64,000 nt of DNA from Benincasa hispida. Lineage: Eukaryota; Streptophyta; Magnoliopsida; Cucurbitales; Cucurbitaceae. The position numbers and the translations under genes are program-made. Below, one piece after another: positions 1-11,692 of this stretch. Within the stretch, counting starts at the first letter, position 1. Every line of letters begins with the position of its first letter. A model generated the notes under the pieces. That model was given only the letters and a program-made list of their open reading frames with translations. It had not been told where the DNA came from and ran no database searches. The stretch spans positions 45,411,954 to 45,475,953 of the forward strand of contig NC_052353.1 of the NCBI RefSeq assembly GCF_009727055.1. Direction: 5' to 3'.

Positions 1-1185
1 TCAAGTGAGTGGCCTAAATGTTGTTTTGAACTAAACAAAATTTATGCTTAAATTGTTGATTACAATACGTGTATAGAAAGCATGTTTTCAAGATTTCTCA
101 TGCCTACTAGTTTTTGAAGTGATTTAAGCAAAGTGTTGAATTATCGTTTGAACGCATGCATAGTGTGAGAAATTGTTGAAAAATATGTATATGTGTTGAT
201 TGATTAGCCATGCTTTAACATCATTTTAAAGCCATGTTTATATGGTTACTACCTTATACTCTTAAACAGAAAAGTATTTATGACTAGTTTTACTAAAATG
301 CGATACCGAAGGGACATTGAAGGCTATTTCACCCAACTAGATACTGAAGAACATTTGAAGAAGGTATCTATTGGTACTGAGGATGTTTGAGAAGGTACCA
401 AGCCAACCGGATACTGAAGGAGTTTGAGAAGGTATCCTAGTAGCTCAATACTTATACTGAAGGACATTGAGAAGGTATCTGAGCAGAAGTACCTAATGTG
501 TGAGGGTACTTAGTGTGGCCACAGGTGAATAGAGTCAGAGATTGAGCAAAAGGGTTCTCTTTGAACTAGTAGTTGGTGTTGGGATTGTTTTACCCACAGT
601 AGAGTACGTTGGATTGAGAAATGGTTTTACTGTTTTATGATTAAAACAACTTTATATGTTTTACACTTGGAAAATTTTTATGCTGCAGTACAAGTACTGT
701 AAAAATTATGTTTCAGTTAAAAACTCATTACTGAAATCATGCATGAGAATTTACTATGTTTTCTCAGTCACTCACTGGGCGTAAGCCCACCCCGTTTTCA
801 AATATTTTGTTCCCCCCCACAGGTAGCGGTCAAATCCTCTGAAGATAGCTTTGCGTCTACTCTGCCACTAAAGGACCAAAAGTCTTGTAACTGTTTGCTA
901 GGTGGTTACTGTTAATATTGTACATATGTTACTATTGTTCATATAGGGACTAGGGTTTGTGGGTTTTGGGACTTGTAAATCTAGTGTTATAATGGCTCCA
1001 AACATATTATGTTTCTAAGTTAATAAATTATGGGCCTAAAGACGTCCCGTTTCATATGAATTATAATTGGTATCAGAGTTATTCCACAAGAGTTATTAGG
1101 CAATAAGTATTAGCCCAAGGGTTGGTAACTACTGCAGTCACACCTTTCTCTAGGCTAAGAAGGTGATCTGGGGCAGGGTGTGACA
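1..1185 (+). mobile_element. Ty3/Gypsy (chromovirus-type) LTR, right-hand part
   Basis: This stretch matches 38112-39300 along its length: same order of hairpin units, same C-rich tract before CAGGTAGCG, same TTGGTATCAGAGTT stretch, same TGTGACA terminus. It is therefore the right-hand two-fifths of the same long LTR. It ends at 1185 but is not followed by a primer-binding site, so it is either a 3' LTR or a solo LTR cut by the window edge. The window starts almost exactly at the conserved splice-donor-like GTGAGT (5-10). No coding capacity is expected or seen. Confidence 0.85.
302..510 (+). repeat. Hairpin-unit array in Gypsy LTR (copy 1)
   Basis: Five to six units of about 35 bp with a conserved core (TGAAGGACATTTGAGAAG-like) between short complementary arms such as GATAC/GTATC and GGTAC/GTACC, ending with AGTACC/GGTACT. 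The first unit is degraded here (CTATT in place of GGTAT). The same array in better condition lies at 38407-38609. Confidence 0.8.
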
Positions 1186-2912
1186 ACAACGATCAACCAA
1201 GTAGGAGATGAGGTTGTCTATCGCATAGACAAGAAGCTTGATCGTTTAGGTGAAGTATACGATCGTGTATGAGGTCGTCTATTGCATAAACAAGATGCTT
1301 GATTGTATAAGTGAAGTATACGATCGTGTAGGAAAAAGTAAGCGATCGTCTAAACAATCGTGTTGGAAAAACTAAGCGATCGTTTATACGATCGTTTAGT
1401 AAATATCGGGAGCTAAACAATCGCTTAGGAAAAGGTAAACGATCGTTTAGTTATTAGCGCGTGAAGGTGTAATCGGTAATCGATTGCTTAGCAATATTGT
1501 ATATGTAGCGATCGTGCAGGCACTATCGTATAGGCATTGATTTTCTAAGCGATGGCACTCTCTTTAACACAATGTTCGCGCCTCCATGCTCATCACACCG
1601 TTAGCTATTTATGCATCTCAAAGTGATCTTTCAATACACTCATCTGTTATTTAGAACATAGGAGACGCCTTCAAGTCATATATTAATTATAATATTTTTC
1701 TCTAATTTTCTCCAAATTAATGTATCTCATACATAAAGTTAATTATATCATATTTAGTTAACTCGTTCAATTATATATATGATATAATCGAACTCCCTCT
1801 TGTCAATTTGAACATTTCAAACTGACCCAAGAGTTGACTCTCAACTTGTATCCAAGCTACCAAGGGGACCTTATGGACCTATGGCTCGAAGCTCCAACGG
1901 TACGTGAATAGCTGACTAAACTCTTTAGTCATGATATACACCATCCGTTAACTGTCAGGCATTCCACTAAAGACCGACAGTTGAACTCTTTTTGCCATTG
2001 ATATATTTCTATGTCCATTGGATATAACCAATCATCAGTACGATGATAAGATGCTCGTAATTACAGTAGGCCAATTTACCGTTTTGCCCCTGTAATTACA
2101 TCTTCCTTCTTAAGTACCACTGATCCCTCTAATGAACAATACAACATAGTCCTACTATGTGTAAACACCTCTTGGGCCATGAGAAGGTGTGTGGCGCCAC
2201 ATCGTTCAAGCCCTAGGATCAGCCCTTAAGAGAGCAATCTATCTACTCACCCCTACTTTGGGAAAGAAGTGAACTTCATCTTATGAAGTTGAGTTCCCAG
2301 CTCCCAAATCAGACAAATCCCCAAAATGGTAGGTTTGAGTCGACGCTCTGGCCATTCGCACCCATGCAAATCAAAGGACTACCCTCAACGGCAAGAGTTT
2401 CCAATTCACTCAGGATTGAGGTCATGTTACCTATGGTCATCCTAGTGAAGTGAAGTCTTAGTCATGAACGGAGTTATATGACAAGACATTAACACTTCGA
2501 GGTCAGGTCTTATACAAACTCTTTGTATAGGATGCCCCCGCTCGCATGTCCACTACATGAATGATTAGGACTAGACCATCTGTGACAAGTCACAACATTT
2601 GTAACAATTCCACAAAGTGGGTCGCGTCCATAGTATTACCAGGATAAGGTTTCCGTCCTATATCCATATACTACAGACTATTTTGGTTGTCACTTAAGAC
2701 ATGATCCACTTGTATATCACTACATGCATGCTTAAGTTACATAAAGACAACCAGGGATATTAAGTTTATTGATTTGTGGTAAAATAAAAAAACATCTAAA
2801 TATGCAAAGTCAAGAAGTGAAGTAAATATCATATATATTATACATCACGAGTGTTCGTACAAAGTTGTTTACAAACTACAGGACACGAGACTTTAGGGCA
2901 CAAACCCCAACA
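1186..2912 (-). mobile_element. Copia LTR, inverted copy
   Basis: Read on the minus strand this begins TGTTGGGGTTTGTGCCC at 2912, matching the LTR start at 3653 (TGTTGGGGTTGATGCCC). It carries the same internal blocks in the same order, for example the stretch around CCAAAATGGTAGG and TTAACTGTCAGGCATT. Its end at 2912 falls exactly against Copia reverse-transcriptase codons (CTRPDIC), as expected if an LTR terminus was inserted into an older Copia gene. The far end (about 1186) abuts the Gypsy LTR terminus. No target duplication can be tested because the other half of the interrupted gene is absent. Confidence 0.75.
1193..1560. repeat. CGATCGTTTAG-type motif cluster (Copia LTR copy)
   Basis: More than ten degenerate copies of a roughly 11-bp motif (CGATCGTTTAG, with variants such as CGATCGTGTAG and AGCGATCGTCTAA) at irregular spacing in both orientations. 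A minus-strand peptide of 75 residues across it is low-complexity and is not a gene. The matching right-arm LTR has a similar cluster at about 5150-5350. Confidence 0.7.
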
Positions 2913-3551
2913 CTGTACTCGTCCAGATATCTGCTACACTATGGGCATAGTCAGTAGGTATCAGTCTAACCCAGGCCAGGGTCACTGGACCACAGTGAAG
3001 AACATCCTCAAGTATCTTCGGAGAACGAGGGACTACATCCTCGTGTATGGATCTAGGGATTTGATCTTTACTGGATACATGAATTCTAACTTTCAGACTA
3101 AAATGACTCTCGCAAGTCCACATCAAGGTCAGTCTTTACTCTTAACGAAGGAGTTGTAGTGTGGCGAAGCACTAAGCAGGGGTGCATCGCCAACTCCACT
3201 ATGGAGGCAGAGTACGTAGCAACTTACGAAGCTGCTAAGGAGGTCGTCTGGCTTAGGAAGTTCTTGATAGAACTGGAAGTTGTTCCAGATATATCTAGGC
3301 CCATTACCCCCTATTGTGATAATAGTGGGGCAGTGGCGAACTCCAAGGAGCCTAGGAGTCATAGGCCCGACAAACACATAGAGCGAAAATATCATCTGAT
3401 CCGCGAGATAGTGCATCGAAGGGACGTGATCGTCATGAAGATCACTTCAGAGCACAATGTTGCTGACCCGTTTACGAAGGCTCTCATGGCTACAGTGTTT
3501 AAGGGTCACCTTCAGAGCATGGGTCTACAGAATCGCCCGCAACAGAACTAG
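2913..3551 (+). pseudogene. Copia reverse transcriptase C-terminus and RNase H fragment
   Basis: The translation opens inside the C-terminal end of a Copia RT (CTRPDICYTMGIVSRYQSN, then a LKYLRRTRDYILVYG motif). After a frameshift near 3110-3160 it continues as Copia RNase H: STKQGCIANSTMEAEYVA, YCDNSGA, a KHIERKYHLIRE block and a VADPFTKAL C-terminus, stopping at 3551. Gag, protease, integrase and most of RT are missing because an inverted LTR sits immediately upstream. A polypurine tract (CAAGTGGGAGGT, 3641-3652) precedes the 3' LTR. The family resembles Angela/Tork-type Copia, which is a guess from motif wording only. Confidence 0.9.
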
Positions 3552-3652
3552 GGCAAGTGGGAGATTTTCTTGTATTGGGCTTTTATGCTCTAGTTTATTG
3601 TTTTGTACTAGTTTTATGTACACCCCACTTCGCTTTAGGACAAGTGGGAGGT

Positions 3653-5640
3653 TGTTGGGGTTGATGCCCTAAATCTCGTTTCCTGTAGTATGTAAACAAT
3701 TTGTATGAATGCTTGTGTTGTATACTATATGATATTTACTTCACATCTTGAATTTGCTTAGTTATTTATTTTATTTGATTTACGATAAACCAATAAACAT
3801 AAAGTCTCTGGTTATCTATATGTAACTTAAGCATATATGTGGTGACATACAAGTGGATCATGTCTTGAGTGATAACCAAAATGGTCTGTAGTATATGGAT
3901 ATAGGAGGGAAACTTTATCCTGGTAACGCTACGGATGCGGCCCGCTTTGTGGAATGGTCACGAGTGTTGTGATTTGTCACAGATGGTCTGATCCTGATCA
4001 TTCATGTCCACATGCAAGCGGGGGCGTCCTATATAAAGAGTTTGTATAAGGCCTGACCATGAAGTGTTAAGGTCTTGTTATATAACACCGTTCATGATAG
4101 AGACTTCACTTCACTAGAATGTCCATAGGTAACATGACCTCAATCCTGAGTGAGTTGGGAACTCCTGCCATTAAGGGCGGTCCTTTGATTTGTATGGGTG
4201 TGAGTGGCCAGGTCACCGATTCAAACCTACCATTTTAGGGATTCATCTGATTTGGGAGCTGGGAACTCAGCTACATAAGATGAAATTCACTCCTTCCTCG
4301 AAGTAGAGGCAAGTAGATAGATAACTCTCTTAAGGGCTGATTTCAGGGCTTGAACGATGTGGCGTCACATACCTTCTCTTGGCTCGAGAGGTGTTCACAC
4401 ATAGTTGGACTATGTTGTATTGTTCATTAGAGGAATCAGTGGTACTTAAGGAGTGAGATGTAACTACAGGGGAAAAACGGTAAGTTGGCCTAGTTGTACT
4501 TACGAGCATCTGTGAAGAGTTATCGTACTCATGATTGGTTATATACGATGGACACAAAAATATATCTGTGGTAAGAAAAGTTCAACTGTTGGTCTTTAGT
4601 AGAATGCCTGACAGTTAACGGATGGTGGATCTCGTGGCTAAAGAGTTTAGTCAGCTATTCACGTACCGTTGGAGCTTCGAGCCACAGGTTCATAAGGTCC
4701 CCTAGGTAGCTTGGATAAAGTTGAGAATCAGATTTTGGGTCAATTTGAAATGTTCAAATTGACAATAGGTGGTTAATTATATATGATATAATTGACTAAA
4801 TGTATGATATACATTATTTTGGAGGAAATGAAATATAAATATGTTTTATATCAAGTGGAGGAGAAATTACTATAGTAGATATATGATATCAAACTATAGG
4901 GTAAGAATATAATATGATTATATTCATTCATTAATAAATTGGTTAATTATGAGATAATTGGCCGAAATATTCTCCTCAATCGTGCGCTAGTGGGAAAATC
5001 TCACTCGATTATTGTAACTGAAGAATAAAATGAAAATTTGTTTCATTTTGCAAAAAGTTCGAAAAAATTTGCAAAAGGTGTGAAAAAGTTTTGATCACTT
5101 AGCTGAGAGTCAATACGATAGAGCTTCATCTTAAATAATTGCACACCCGCCTATAAACGATCGCACGCTTTTCTCTAAACGATCTCTTAGCTTTTCTATA
5201 TGATCGCTTAGTATGCCGAGTTTTCTAAACGACCATTTACCAATTACTAGACGATCACTTAGTAAAAGCTACATGATCGTGTAGCTTTCTCTAAACAATA
5301 AGCATCTGTTATACGATAGCTTTCTCCATTTGTTTATCATTCTACACGATCAGCCCGCTCCTCCTACATCTACCAAATTCAACAAAGACCACGCTTTGGA
5401 TTCTCACTCCGAGAATACTAAGGGCTCTAAGTGGTGGTGTCGTCCCCGCTCCTGCTTGCTTGTGCTTGTTCGTGTTGCTGCCGTTGGTGTAGACAATCGT
5501 GTTGCCGTAGCCGACTGTTTTGTTGGGCGATAAAGAATGTAGAGGTTGCTTCTGTTGCGTTGAGTTCGAAGTGAAGAAAGTCTTCAACTGGTAAGTGAAC
5601 TCAATCCCTTGTATTTTATTTATCAAAGCATGTCGTTAAT
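3653..5640 (+). mobile_element. Copia 3' LTR
   Basis: It begins TGTTGGGG at 3653 immediately after a polypurine tract, which fixes the left edge. It is the direct-orientation partner of the inverted LTR at 1186-2912. It contains a second cluster of GATCG..TTAG motifs at about 5150-5350. The right edge is approximate: similarity to other copies fades after about 5600 and no clear CA terminus or target duplication is recognisable. Short reading frames inside (for example 5330-5533) look like chance. Confidence 0.7.
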
Positions 5641-5984
5641 TAGTATGAATTGCATAACTGTTTGTTAGAATGTGTGTGTGGCAATTTCGGTCACAATAAA
5701 ATAGGAGATCTGAACGCGCTCATGGATACTCTTCGTTAAGAGTTCCTTCAAGGACAACATAATATTGTTATATGTTTTATGATGAAAACAATATAATTAC
5801 ACCTTATTTAATCTGTCAGATTAGCACATTCCTGTAATAAAACCAATGTTCTGTTGAATGATATATTTATCAAACCTCTAATATAATATAATAACATTGT
5901 AATTTTATAACACAAGTGTTTATTATGGGTCTTTTTTAGGAAGCATTGTATTTAATGCCAAAATCAAAGCGGGATGAATCCGTA

Positions 5985-6760
5985 CGGATAAACCTACTAG
6001 GAAAATCATAGGTAATTGAAGTACTCAAGGAGAGACTTGTAGGACCCTTTCTAGAAAAGTTTAAGGAAACTCCATTTGGTCACTTCCTTAACTTCTCCAT
6101 AACAAATCAGTCTTCCCAACTGTTGATGCACTTGATTCAGAAACAATGCAAGCCTAGGTCTTCCTCACAATTAAACTTCTTAATAGAAGGTAGGGTGTTA
6201 AAATTTGGCCTTAGAGAATTTGCTCTAATTACAGGCCTAAATTGTGGACCTTTGCCTAACATAGATAGGGAGAAGATTAAAGGGGATAGTCATATTAGAG
6301 ACTTATATTTTGAGGGAGAAAATACGGGTATGAGAAGGTTTGTCAATCTAAGCTTTAAGGTTAGCAAGGGTGGTTCCGATAGTGACCAACTAAAAATGGC
6401 CCAACTATATATCCTAGAGTCTCCCAAAATAGGATACTGTATATGTAGACATCAACCATATCTTGATGGTGGATGATGGGGAGCTTTTTAGAAATTATTC
6501 TTGGGGTAGGTTGGCCTTCGACCTTCTGGTTGATGTGATGCATCATGTCATATTTGCTAAGTAAGCTACAGGATTAACAATAGGAGGGTTTGTATTCCCA
6601 ATCCTAGCATGGGCATACGAAGTCATACCTACCCTTAGTACTGCACAAAATTGCTTTGCAAGGAGAGTTAATATGAATCTGCCAAGAATAATAAATTAGG
6701 CTACTAATAGCCAACCAAAATGGAAGGACTTGAAGAAGAAGGTTTTTGATTCACCTGAGA
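5985..6760 (+). pseudogene. DUF1985-domain protein fragment (MULE-associated)
   Basis: The reading frame starting near 5985 gives an FGHFLNFSI motif and then, from 6123, VLKFGLREFALITGLNCGP. These are hallmark motifs of the plant DUF1985 domain, often found with Ulp1-like protease genes carried by Mutator-like elements. After a frameshift near 6425 the homologous frame continues (MVDDGELFRNYSWGRLAFD, then an ILAWAYEVIP block to about 6700). A stop after FAK and the frame change make it non-functional as it stands. It faces the MULE transposase on the opposite strand tail to tail, consistent with a gene carried inside a MULE. No Ulp1 catalytic domain was recognised downstream. Confidence 0.7.
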
Positions 6761-6882
6761 TAACATTGAATTATATACATATTGCATAACAATCTAAGTA
6801 ATAAAATGTTTATTAACAGTTTTTGTCTCTTCATTATGTTTTGTAGCTTGAAATTTGTCCACTCTTAGCCACTCTAGAAGAA

Positions 6883-7131
6883 ATGAAAATTCCATGGTTT
6901 GAGACATTCCTTGAAGAAGAGAACAAAGAAATTCAAGAAGTTGAATTGGAAATTCAAAAGCAAAAACCAAAAACGCATGTAGTGGACCTCACAATTAATA
7001 GAAGCCTACAAAAATCAATAAACACCAAACTTATTACAGAGCAATTAGAGAGGATGGAGAAACATCAAGAGATAATGAATAAAAAAATCAATGAAAATCA
7101 ACAGGTTCTGATGAAGAACCAAGACTCCTGA
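6883..7131 (+). pseudogene. Coiled-coil fragment downstream of DUF1985 remnant
   Basis: An 82-residue frame rich in E, K and Q (KEIQEVELEIQKQKPK, then EQLERMEKHQEIMNKKINEN) with heptad-like spacing, preceded by an AG that could be a splice acceptor (tttgtag at about 6845). It is probably a later exon of the DUF1985-type gene, since such proteins often have a charged coiled-coil segment after the domain. I do not recognise a specific family, and no start of its own is credible. Confidence 0.4.
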
Positions 7132-7139
7132 GGCAACAA

Positions 7140-8413
7140 ATTGTTGAATTGATGGATAAAATGAACATGATATTGGAACAAACAAAAAGAACGGAGAAGC
7201 ATGCATATACTCAAAATACCAATGAAGTCTTTATGGTACATTCTATAATTACAATGTAGTTATTTAATCCATAAAAAAAGTTGAATAATGCTTACATACA
7301 AACAGGCAGCATTTGAATTCACAAAGATACTAAATACTATAGAAGATAATAAAGGAGATAATTAAGACAATCCAAATCTTGATGCGGCTTGCGGCATTGA
7401 AAAATTAAAGCCAAAGAGAGATGATGAACATGAAGGAGTTGGAGGAACAGGGAATAGAGAACGACAAAGCATACTGTCTAATATGGTAACCCAACAACCG
7501 CAAGAATCTAAATTGAAAGAACTAGAAGAGTAAAAAACAAAAGGGGGAGGAAACACATGCTATAAGGTAATAAAATGCCAATGAACTGAATTTTATAGTT
7601 TAAATCCTAACAGTATCTTGTGTACTATTTATGACATATAATAGCCTGTTGAAGATCCAGATGATATAATCGACAATGTCATAGGTCAATAAATGAGCTG
7701 GAGGTATATGAAAGGTTGTCGAAACACCAGATTGGAAACTCTGTTATGAGGGGATAAAAATATTTTATTTTTAAACTGTATGGTTAAACATGTTACTAAA
7801 TGTAAAATTAATAAAAAAAGTTTAATTTACCTACCGATAGGATGAAATTGTTAGACCATCAACCTGTGCAACCAGTAGATTTCGTTTGTCGATTGGAGTG
7901 CAAGCCTTGATAGCCCCCAAAAATAAACAGGTAAAGTATAATGGAGCACTGTATTAAACTTGTAGACTTTGTACCCTACTAACATATAATTTCTATTTGT
8001 TGAAAATCAAAGGTCAAAAGAAGATTGGATATGATTGACTCAAACTTGAAGTCAACACAAATCATCTTACGACATGTAAGCTTTTATAATTAAAGTGTAA
8101 TGGTATATAAATGCTACTCTAGAAATAAATAACAATATTATATTGACTAAATTAATTATTTATTGTTGAAAGTTGGGGATGACTATAGAAGAATTAGAGA
8201 AGAGAGGAAATGGGTCGACGTATAGCTACAAAATCAACCCCATTGAAGGATGCTACAAATGCACCAATTACTGGTATATGGATTGATGTAGTGAAGGGAA
8301 AAATACCAAAAAAATCTAAAGAATATATTGACGAGAATAACCCATCGTTTGACCTTCACTTGGGTCAAGTGCAAAAGAGTGTGATCATTGATGAATGTAC
8401 TATTTTGGATTAA
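7140..8413 (+). other. Possible decayed exons of the DUF1985-type gene
   Basis: This interval carries charged short frames separated by AT-rich intron-like DNA. Examples are a Glu/Lys-rich stretch at about 7380-7530 and a 67-residue frame at 8210-8413 (MGRRIATKSTPLKDATNAPI). Order and strand fit an extension of the gene starting at 5985, but no domain is recognisable and splice junctions cannot be fixed. Confidence 0.3.
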
Positions 8414-9239
8414 AGTTTCCTAGAATTGGAACTTCTGAACTTATGTTTTTTTGTTTAGACCAACCTCTTAATTTATGTTTGAAATGACTTTTTAATTACA
8501 GTTAATGTATTTTATGGTCCTATTATTTTGCTTCCTTTTAATTATCCTACAAATGAAGTGAACTAAAGTTTGTAATTCTATTTACATATCTAGTCATTCC
8601 TAAATATTGATAAAAAGTTTATTTGAATTTGATAAATAACAGTTAGTCAAAACTGATTATTAAATTAAACAATCTAATTTGACAAATAACTATATATAAT
8701 TATAGTTTACAATGGTGGCCAATATTTTATAACATTGCACGTCGTTCAAAATTATATACAAATACATTCGACAAATGCATATCATGATTGAATGAATGAG
8801 CAAAAACATAAAACATTGAGGAAAAAAATATGTATTCATAGATTCCTCGAGTGAAAACCAAAAACAAGAAAAGTGTTATTATTTAAGTCTTCCCTAAGAT
8901 AGAAACACAAAGATCATGACAGAAATGAAAGATTTAATGTAGTGATAATTACAATGTCATACACATTTAGAAAGCAATACTTTATACACAGTTATATATG
9001 ATTATGTTGTAACAATGGGATGTGAAAACATTAAATAGTGATAATTACAGTGTAACTAAATATTGCAAAAGTACGAGGAACAACATATAAAATATAGTAA
9101 TAATAGATGGAAAAATTAACATGACTTAAAAAAAATAACAAATTTTATAAGTACGTTAAACAAATAAAACTATTCATAAATGTTTAGAATGAAAAATATG
9201 AGGTAAAAGAAAGAAAACAACTAAAAACCCAAACTCAAC
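8414..9239. other. AT-rich non-coding DNA inside the MULE region
   Basis: No credible reading frame. It lies between the + strand DUF1985 fragment and the - strand transposase C-terminus. It contains copies of the AATTACAATGT-like motif (8944, 9042) that recur through this MULE region. Confidence 0.5.
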
Positions 9240-10068
9240 AAGGTATTGGATTTTTACATGACCTACAATTATGACCTATACTACCACAACGAGTACAACT
9301 TTCTCTTTTTCCTAGGTCTTCAAGCCGGGCATTTGACTTAAGGAGGACAAATGGTGTCATCATTCAAATTGCAATGACTTAAAAATTGTTGCACATTACC
9401 AATCGGCCATGTTTCCTTGCTATATAATGAAATTAAATTTGAAACATGATAAAAGTCATGAATGTATGACTCTAATCCAAGGTTTTTAAAGACAAGGCAA
9501 TGCAAGCATGGGGACATGGTGTCTAGATCCTAACGATGACACGAACAACTGCGGTTGAGGATGTTCACGTGGAATTGTTTGGTTTTGTCATGGACTTCAA
9601 ACTCATGTTGGTTAATAGGATATATCTGTAATAGAAAATATTAAACTAATTAAAATAAGTACATATACATATGATATTTTAATTAACAATCACATAAAAT
9701 GGAAATGACTCACATCCATCGATCTACTATCCCTTAATGATGTTCGAAGTATATCTTCTACATATGAAGTTAGTTCTGAAAGTTGAAAACTAGAATTACT
9801 GTGACATTCATAGAACCATTGTTGAATCAAACTCCGAATAAATTCAAGAAGGCCAAGAATAGGTAATTCATGCGCTTCCTTAAGGTATGAATTGATACTT
9901 TCAGATATATTTGTGGTCATCAAGGTATATCTTTTTCTTACACAAAATGCCCTGCACCATTTATGTTTGCCTAAATCTTCTAATTCAAACCTAATTGAAG
10001 GGGATATATCATCCAACTGCCTCATGTAATATTCATAGTCAAAAGTTGTATAGGCCTTGTTCGAAGGA
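9240..10068 (-). pseudogene. MULE (MuDR-type) transposase, C-terminal part
   Basis: Minus-strand translation gives, in order, an AYTTFDYEYYMRQLDDI segment at about 10060-10010, KWCRAFCVRKRYTLMTTNIS, ESINSYLKEAHELPILGLLE, and LIQQWFYECHS. These are the usual C-terminal landmarks of plant MULE transposases. Beyond 9690 there is a degraded SWIM-type segment (MPCLHCLVFKNLG near 9500) and a CCHC zinc knuckle (CTRCGSIGHNCRSC near 9280). The upstream part of the same gene resumes at 11693 after an insertion. Confidence 0.85.
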
Positions 10069-11692
10069 AAAGGGAGAGAAAAAATGCACTCGTTTTTTTA
10101 TATGCATTAATCTTTATGCGTCGATGCTCATACGTTGGACTGACGAATATGCAATATGCGTTAAGCGCGTACACGATGACCATGCATTCCTATCACAAGT
10201 TTTCTTGCTTTCTCACCAAGTATAACGAGAACGCAAGTTTCTCGGGATGATCCAAGGTCGACACAGGGACTTGTAACTAAATAATATTTGTGAAGTAATG
10301 CGTTTGAGGCAATTAATAAAAGTAAAAAGATAAAAGTTAATGGATTAAGCGCTACTCCTACTCCTAACTAAAAAGATTGAGCAATGGAAGTTTGACTTTG
10401 AGAATTGGTAGAGATGCAACAACTATTAATGCGTAATAAGGTGAATGAAGGAACAGAATTATGGAGGGAATAAATTCGCCACTTCATTTCGCTCGATCAC
10501 AAGAGTAATCCCAGCTCGCCACACTAATGCATCGCAAACTTCTCGGTGGTTTGCTATATGCTTATATCTCTATAACGTATGGTTGCATCAAACATGAGAT
10601 CGTTCCTATCTTTAGGAACAGTACTTACTTTACTTTAGTGTGTTCCACTACTTACCCTCTCGGGCAGTTGGTTATAGCTAATCAGCTCATAGACAAACAT
10701 TGTGATAGCCTCACACCAAGCAAGGAGGATTAACTCACTATACTCGTGCAACGCACACCTCTCGGTGGTTTGTTACATGCGTTCTATCTCTAGGCCGCAC
10801 GACTGAGTATGCGACTTGTCTTTGACACTTAAATAAACGATGAAATGTAAACAATGATAAAGAAGAAGATGATGATGGAGATGATGCTGAAGGAACTAAG
10901 AGATGCATTGATTACAAAATGTATTAATGTCTTAAGCCAAATGTAATACAATATAGAGATAAGATGAGAGGTGGACAGCTAGATGTAAGAAATCGCTTGC
11001 TTTTCATCCGAAATGAATCAAGGCTGCTAGTGGTGTCATGGATGGATGGTGGAGAAGTCTCTCTCGAGCCTTATCTCCGGCGAAACTCCGGTCGTCACTC
11101 GGAAGGGGGTTGTGGAGGTGAAGAACTCTCAAAGAATGTCTTACTCATGCTCTCATCTGTGATCACAAGAATCTGCCTAAGGCAAAAACTTGAATGGTTT
11201 GAAGTTAAGATCCAAGGCTCTATTTATAGAGCTCAAACGCCGACAACATTGATGATTGCATTTTGACTCACTGCTACTTCTGTCGCAATATGGAAAATGT
11301 TAGTATCACCTTATCTTGTTAATACTCTCAAGGTATGGTTTCTCCTGAAGTGTCAACGCATTCCACCCATTTGGCGATCAATCTTCCATCATGATTATCA
11401 CTCTATGGACGCAACATTCCATGCGGCGAACTAGTCTTTATGAAACTCAATGCATGCAATTACTCTTGCGGTGGTCTAAGATCGACGTATGTGATCGATT
11501 CCTACAATAGTTATAAAAAAATAGACACTTTGATGCATAATAATGCATGATATAGAGTTAGTGAGGATTTCTGGTGCTAGTCGACGCAAGCTCACTTTTC
11601 CATATGAATTCTTGGTATTATTAACGCATATTCTGCTTATTAGCCCTCATAATTCTAAGTAAAAGGCTAGAATAGCTTGTATTTTTAGAAGC
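10069..11692 (-). mobile_element. LTR-like insertion splitting the MULE transposase
   Basis: Transposase similarity stops near 10068 and resumes near 11693, so about 1.62 kb has been inserted. On the minus strand the insert starts TGATAGC and ends near AACA, the TG...CA form of an LTR. It has a TATA box in that orientation (TATAAATA, complement of 11221-11228). There is no gag or pol. It is most likely a solo LTR or a large non-autonomous LTR element; the only candidate target duplication is a weak AGG match. Small reading frames inside (10527-10733, 10964-11266) have no recognisable domain. Confidence 0.6.
11221..11228 (-). promoter_or_regulatory. TATA box in LTR-like insertion
   Basis: The minus strand reads CTATAAATAGAGCC, a strong plant TATA context, about 450 bp from the insert's minus-strand start. 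This supports reading the insert as an LTR transcribed on the minus strand. Confidence 0.5.

Noticed and set aside
10964..11266. 100-residue frame in the insertion at 10-11.7 kb
   Set aside because: No domain and on the strand opposite to the TATA box of the insert; likely chance.
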